The notes beneath the pieces are model-generated. The model was given only the letters and a program-made list of their open reading frames with translations, was not told the DNA's origin and ran no database searches. The position numbers were made by a program, and so were the translations under genes. 64,000 nucleotides of DNA, taken from positions 246,892 to 310,891 of the forward strand of contig NZ_BSTL01000001.1 in NCBI RefSeq assembly GCF_030269485.1, given 5' to 3'. The DNA is from Actinoplanes sp. NBRC 103695 (GTDB taxonomy: Bacteria > Actinomycetota > Actinomycetes > Mycobacteriales > Micromonosporaceae). This document shows, one piece after another, positions 61,481 through 64,000 of the stretch. Each line of letters starts with the position of its first letter. Positions within the stretch are counted from its first letter, which is position 1.

Positions 61481-61906
61481 ATGACACCGGATCTGAGCCT
61501 GCTGCGGCGGGCCGTCGACCTGGCAGGGGAGAACGCGGCCGCGGGGCAGCTGCCGTTCGGGGCGCTCGTGGTGCGCGCCGGTGAAGTGCTGGCCACCGGC
61601 GTCAACACGGCGCTGCGGGACTTCGACCCGTCGGCGCACGCCGAGGTCGAGGCGGTGCGGGCCGCCTGCCGGACACTGGGGACGCTCGACCTGCGCGGGG
61701 CGGAGATCTACTCGAGCTGCGAGCCGTGCGAGATGTGCCGGACGGCGGCGATCTCGGCGGGGATCGCGGTCATCTGGTACGCGGCGGCCGGCGCCGACAT
61801 CCCGGATCTCCGGTACCCGGTGCCCGCTCCGGCCGGCTTCACCGCCGTACAGGAAAAGGTCGAAGACCCGAACGAGCCCTTCGACCGCTATCTGGCGCAG
61901 CTGTGA
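61481..61906 (+). CDS. Nucleoside/guanine deaminase-like zinc enzyme
   Basis: 141-residue cytidine-deaminase-fold protein. The zinc site is His53-Ala-Glu55 and Cys83-x-x-Cys86 (CEPCEMC), the pattern of guanine deaminases and tRNA-adenosine deaminase relatives. The short C terminus with FDRYLAQL resembles the guanine deaminase branch. Its stop overlaps the start of the next gene as GTGA, suggesting coupled expression. Confidence 0.88.
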   Translation: MTPDLSLLRRAVDLAGENAAAGQLPFGALVVRAGEVLATGVNTALRDFDPSAHAEVEAVRAACRTLGTLDLRGAEIYSSCEPCEMCRTAAISAGIAVIWYAAAGADIPDLRYPVPAPAGFTAVQEKVEDPNEPFDRYLAQL

Positions 61907-62730
61907 CGAAACTCGGGCTGAACATCCCCAACTTCGGGCCGACCGCGTCGCCGGGGGAGATGCGCGACTGGGTGCGGTTCACGCAGGAGCACGGCTTCGC
62001 GCTGGCCATGGTCTCCGACCACGTGGCCGTCACGCCGGACGTGGCCGAGCTGTACCCGCAGCCGTTCTACGACCCGTTCACCACACTCGGGTGGATGGCC
62101 GGGTACGCCGACGGGCTGGAACTCGGCACGACCGTGACGATCCTGCCGTACCGGCATCCGCTGCTCACCGCCTCGATGACCGCCGCCCTGCACGACTTCA
62201 CCGAGGGCCGGTTCATCCTCGGCGTGGCCGCCGGCTGGGCCGAGCAGGAGTTCGCCGCCCTCGGCGTGGACTTCGCGTCGCGTGGCCGGATCTCCGAGGA
62301 GTACGTGGCGACCATCCGGGCCGCGCTGCGCCAGGAGACGGTCGGCGACGTGGCGACCGGGCCGGTCCGGCGTACGCCGATCTGGGTGGGTGGCACCGCG
62401 CCCAGCGTGCTGCGGCGCGCCAAAGCCCACGGCGACGCCTGGCATCCGAACAACGCACCGCTGGACTGGATCCGCGAGGTCGGGCTCCCGGCCACCGAGG
62501 GCGTCGCGTTCTGCCCGCGGATGCGCGCGCGGGTGACCGGCCACGACCCGTCACCCACGCGCCCGCCCGGGACCGGGAGCCTCGACCAGGTGGCCGGCGA
62601 TTTCCGGCAGCTCATCGAGATGGGCGCCGAGTACGTCGTCCTGGACACCAACCCGGACCATCCCCGCGACCGGCTGCCCGCCGCCGAGGACCGCCGCAAC
62701 CTCGCCGAGCTGTCGAAACGCCTAGCGTGA
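61903..62730 (+). CDS. Luciferase-like (LLM class) F420/FMN oxidoreductase
   Basis: 275-residue TIM-barrel flavin or F420 enzyme: LGLNIPNFGPTASPGEMRDWV, VSDHVAVTP, LGTTVTILPYRHPLLTASM and FILGVAAGWAEQEFAALG are typical. The GTG at 61903 overlaps the deaminase stop. In actinobacteria most such proteins use F420; the substrate is unknown. Its 3' end overlaps the convergent nitroreductase gene by 9 bp. Confidence 0.87.
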   Translation: MTKLGLNIPNFGPTASPGEMRDWVRFTQEHGFALAMVSDHVAVTPDVAELYPQPFYDPFTTLGWMAGYADGLELGTTVTILPYRHPLLTASMTAALHDFTEGRFILGVAAGWAEQEFAALGVDFASRGRISEEYVATIRAALRQETVGDVATGPVRRTPIWVGGTAPSVLRRAKAHGDAWHPNNAPLDWIREVGLPATEGVAFCPRMRARVTGHDPSPTRPPGTGSLDQVAGDFRQLIEMGAEYVVLDTNPDHPRDRLPAAEDRRNLAELSKRLA

Positions 62731-63360
62731 CCGGGTGGTGCCGTAACCGTCCCAGTGCACGACCTCCTCGAGCGGCCGGCGCTTCGGCTGCGACCAGTTG
62801 CCGCGCACCGGGTACCCGAGCGGGACCAGCGCCATCGTGATCGAGTCCTCCGGCAGGCCGAGCAGCTCGCGCGTCTCCGCGTCCCGGCCGGAGTGCAGGG
62901 TGGTCAGGGTCGCGCCGATCCCGTACGCCCGGGCCGCCAGGATGAGCTGCTGCACCGCGCCGTAGATCGACGAGCCCAGCCGCGGGCTCTGCGACTTCGG
63001 CTTCACGAGCAGCGCCGGGATGATCCAGACCGGCGCCTCCTCCAGATGCTCGGCGAGGTGCTCGGCGGACAGGAACGTGCGCCGGCCGACCTCGTCGCCG
63101 GCCAGACGCTCCTCCCGGCGAGAGCCGTACATCGCCTGCCAGCCCTCCCGGTAGAACTCCGCGATCCGCTTCTTCTTCTCCGGGTCGCGCACCACCACCC
63201 AGGCCCAGGGCTGCGCGTTCCCGCCGGACGGCCCGCGCACGGCGGCGTCGAGCAGCTCCCAGATGATCTCGTCCGGGATCGGCTCGGTGGACAGGTACCT
63301 GCGCGCGGGCGTGGTGTGCAGAGCCTCGAGCACGTTCAGGTCTTCGGGTGTGGGGGTCAT
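62722..63360 (-). CDS. Nitroreductase-family flavoprotein
   Basis: 212-residue FMN-dependent NAD(P)H oxidoreductase. The FMN phosphate-binding Arg lies in TPARRYLSTEPIPDE, and PSGGNAQPWAWVVVRD and YGIGATLTTLHSG are family motifs. It probably forms a dimer and reduces nitro compounds, quinones or an unknown metabolite. It is transcribed alone and diverges from the MFS gene at the window end. Confidence 0.9.
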   Translation of the reverse strand: MTPTPEDLNVLEALHTTPARRYLSTEPIPDEIIWELLDAAVRGPSGGNAQPWAWVVVRDPEKKKRIAEFYREGWQAMYGSRREERLAGDEVGRRTFLSAEHLAEHLEEAPVWIIPALLVKPKSQSPRLGSSIYGAVQQLILAARAYGIGATLTTLHSGRDAETRELLGLPEDSITMALVPLGYPVRGNWSQPKRRPLEEVVHWDGYGTTRSR

Positions 63361-63454
63361 ACCGGATTTCTAGCACGACGGTAAGGACCGGACCCGCCGG
63401 TGACCACTGCCACAACACCGCGCGTCGAACGACCACCGGGCACATGATGAGTTC

Positions 63455-64000
63455 GTGGTCACCGAGCAGAAGCGGGACATCCGCTCCGGCAGCGTCGTCG
63501 CGGTGGTCGCCATCCTGCTGGCCGCGGTGAACCTGCGCCTCGCCGTCACCAGCGTCGGCCCGGTGCTCGCCGAGATCCGCTCCGGCCTGGGCATGAGCGG
63601 CACCGTGGCCGGTCTGCTCACGTCGCTGCCGGTGGTGTGTTTCGCGTCGGTCGGCTTCGCCGCTCCGCGTCTCGCCCGGCGGTTCGGCGCGGCCGCGGTG
63701 GTCGCGTCCGGCCTGGTGGTCCTCGCGCTGGGTCTCGCCATTCGCCCGTACGCCCCCAGCACGCTCACGTTCGTCCTGTTCAGCGGCGTGGCCCTGGGCG
63801 GCATCGCGGTGGTGAACGTGCTGCTCCCGATGATCGTCAAGGAGCGCTTCGCGTCCCGCACCGGGATGGTGACCGGCCTCTACTCGCTCTCGCTGAACCT
63901 GGGCGCCGCGGTCGCCGCCGGCGCCACGGTTCCGCTGACCAGCGCCTTCCACGACGACTGGCGGCTGGGCCTGGCCACCTGGGCGGTGCTCGCTGTGCTG
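63455..64000 (+). CDS. MFS transporter, CynX/NimT-like, N-terminal part (cut by window edge)
   Basis: First 182 codons of a plus-strand gene that runs off the right edge. It begins at GTG 63455 (VVTEQKRDIRSG). At least five hydrophobic segments are visible (VVAVVAILLAAVNLRLAVTS, GTVAGLLTSLPVVCFASVGF, VVASGLVVLALGLAI and others); NLRLAVTSVGPVL and MVTGLYSLSLNLGAA recall the cyanate/nitroimidazole transporter group. Function not determinable from the fragment. Confidence 0.75.
   Translation, partial: MVTEQKRDIRSGSVVAVVAILLAAVNLRLAVTSVGPVLAEIRSGLGMSGTVAGLLTSLPVVCFASVGFAAPRLARRFGAAAVVASGLVVLALGLAIRPYAPSTLTFVLFSGVALGGIAVVNVLLPMIVKERFASRTGMVTGLYSLSLNLGAAVAAGATVPLTSAFHDDWRLGLATWAVLAVL

Overview
The window is high-GC (roughly 70 %) DNA with GTG starts, stop/start overlaps, LytR-CpsA-Psr and MMPL proteins, IdeR/DtxR-type iron control, an F420-type luciferase-like oxidoreductase and a lytic polysaccharide monooxygenase. 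This points to a filamentous or soil actinobacterium; Micromonosporaceae (Actinoplanes-like) is my guess, not proven. No rRNA, tRNA, CRISPR array, insertion sequence or origin was recognised.

Layout. 0-1.6 kb: a cut-off sulfatase-like membrane gene and a short threonyl-tRNA synthetase behind a leader peptide with three consecutive Thr codons and a strong hairpin (apparent attenuator). 1.6-8.1 kb: a galactoside island (GH36 alpha-galactosidase, two permeases, binding lipoprotein) divergent from a LacI regulator, with a perfect operator between them. 8.1-11.1 kb: a membrane-anchored STAND-type ATPase. 11.2-18.1 kb: a GH38 alpha-mannosidase in one operon with a PotABCD-like ABC transporter. 18.1-21.5 kb: LCP protein and two glycosyltransferases (cell-wall glycopolymer theme). 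21.6-23.0 kb: a pentapeptide-repeat membrane protein of visibly lower GC. 23.1-28.9 kb: GAP-type membrane protein, two-component system, alpha/beta hydrolase, and an AA10 LPMO overlapping a His-rich binding lipoprotein, with several tandem repeats placed at stop codons. 29.0-35.5 kb: GT4-GT2 glycosyltransferase, TauE/SafE permease, PLP deaminase family, sulfatase. 35.6-38.1 kb: iron-regulated siderophore-interacting protein, MFS transporter, cysteine-free bL36. 38.2-48.6 kb: secreted peptidase, NUDIX, MarR/ABC exporter pair, two PAP2 phosphatases, a low-complexity secreted protein, M20 peptidase, GGDEF-EAL protein. 48.7-55.6 kb: an oxidative cluster (phytanoyl-CoA-type dioxygenase, DUF4873, TetR, AurF-like diiron oxygenase, alpha/beta hydrolase, SDR, Baeyer-Villiger-type monooxygenase, VirS-like AraC regulator) resembling the mycobacterial virS-mymA region but with other partners. 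55.6-60.3 kb: a DUF402 gene broken by an amber codon, then a two-component system with an MMPL exporter. 60.3-64 kb: APH(6)-like kinase, deaminase, luciferase-like oxidoreductase, nitroreductase, and a cut-off MFS gene.

The most unusual signals are (1) a recurring architecture in which the last codons and stop codon of a gene, or the sequence touching its stop codon, are tandemly repeated (units of 12, about 20, about 32, 36 and 65 bp), (2) the Thr-codon leader in front of an editing-less ThrRS, and (3) the VirS/monooxygenase/diiron oxygenase cluster with its two palindromic operators.
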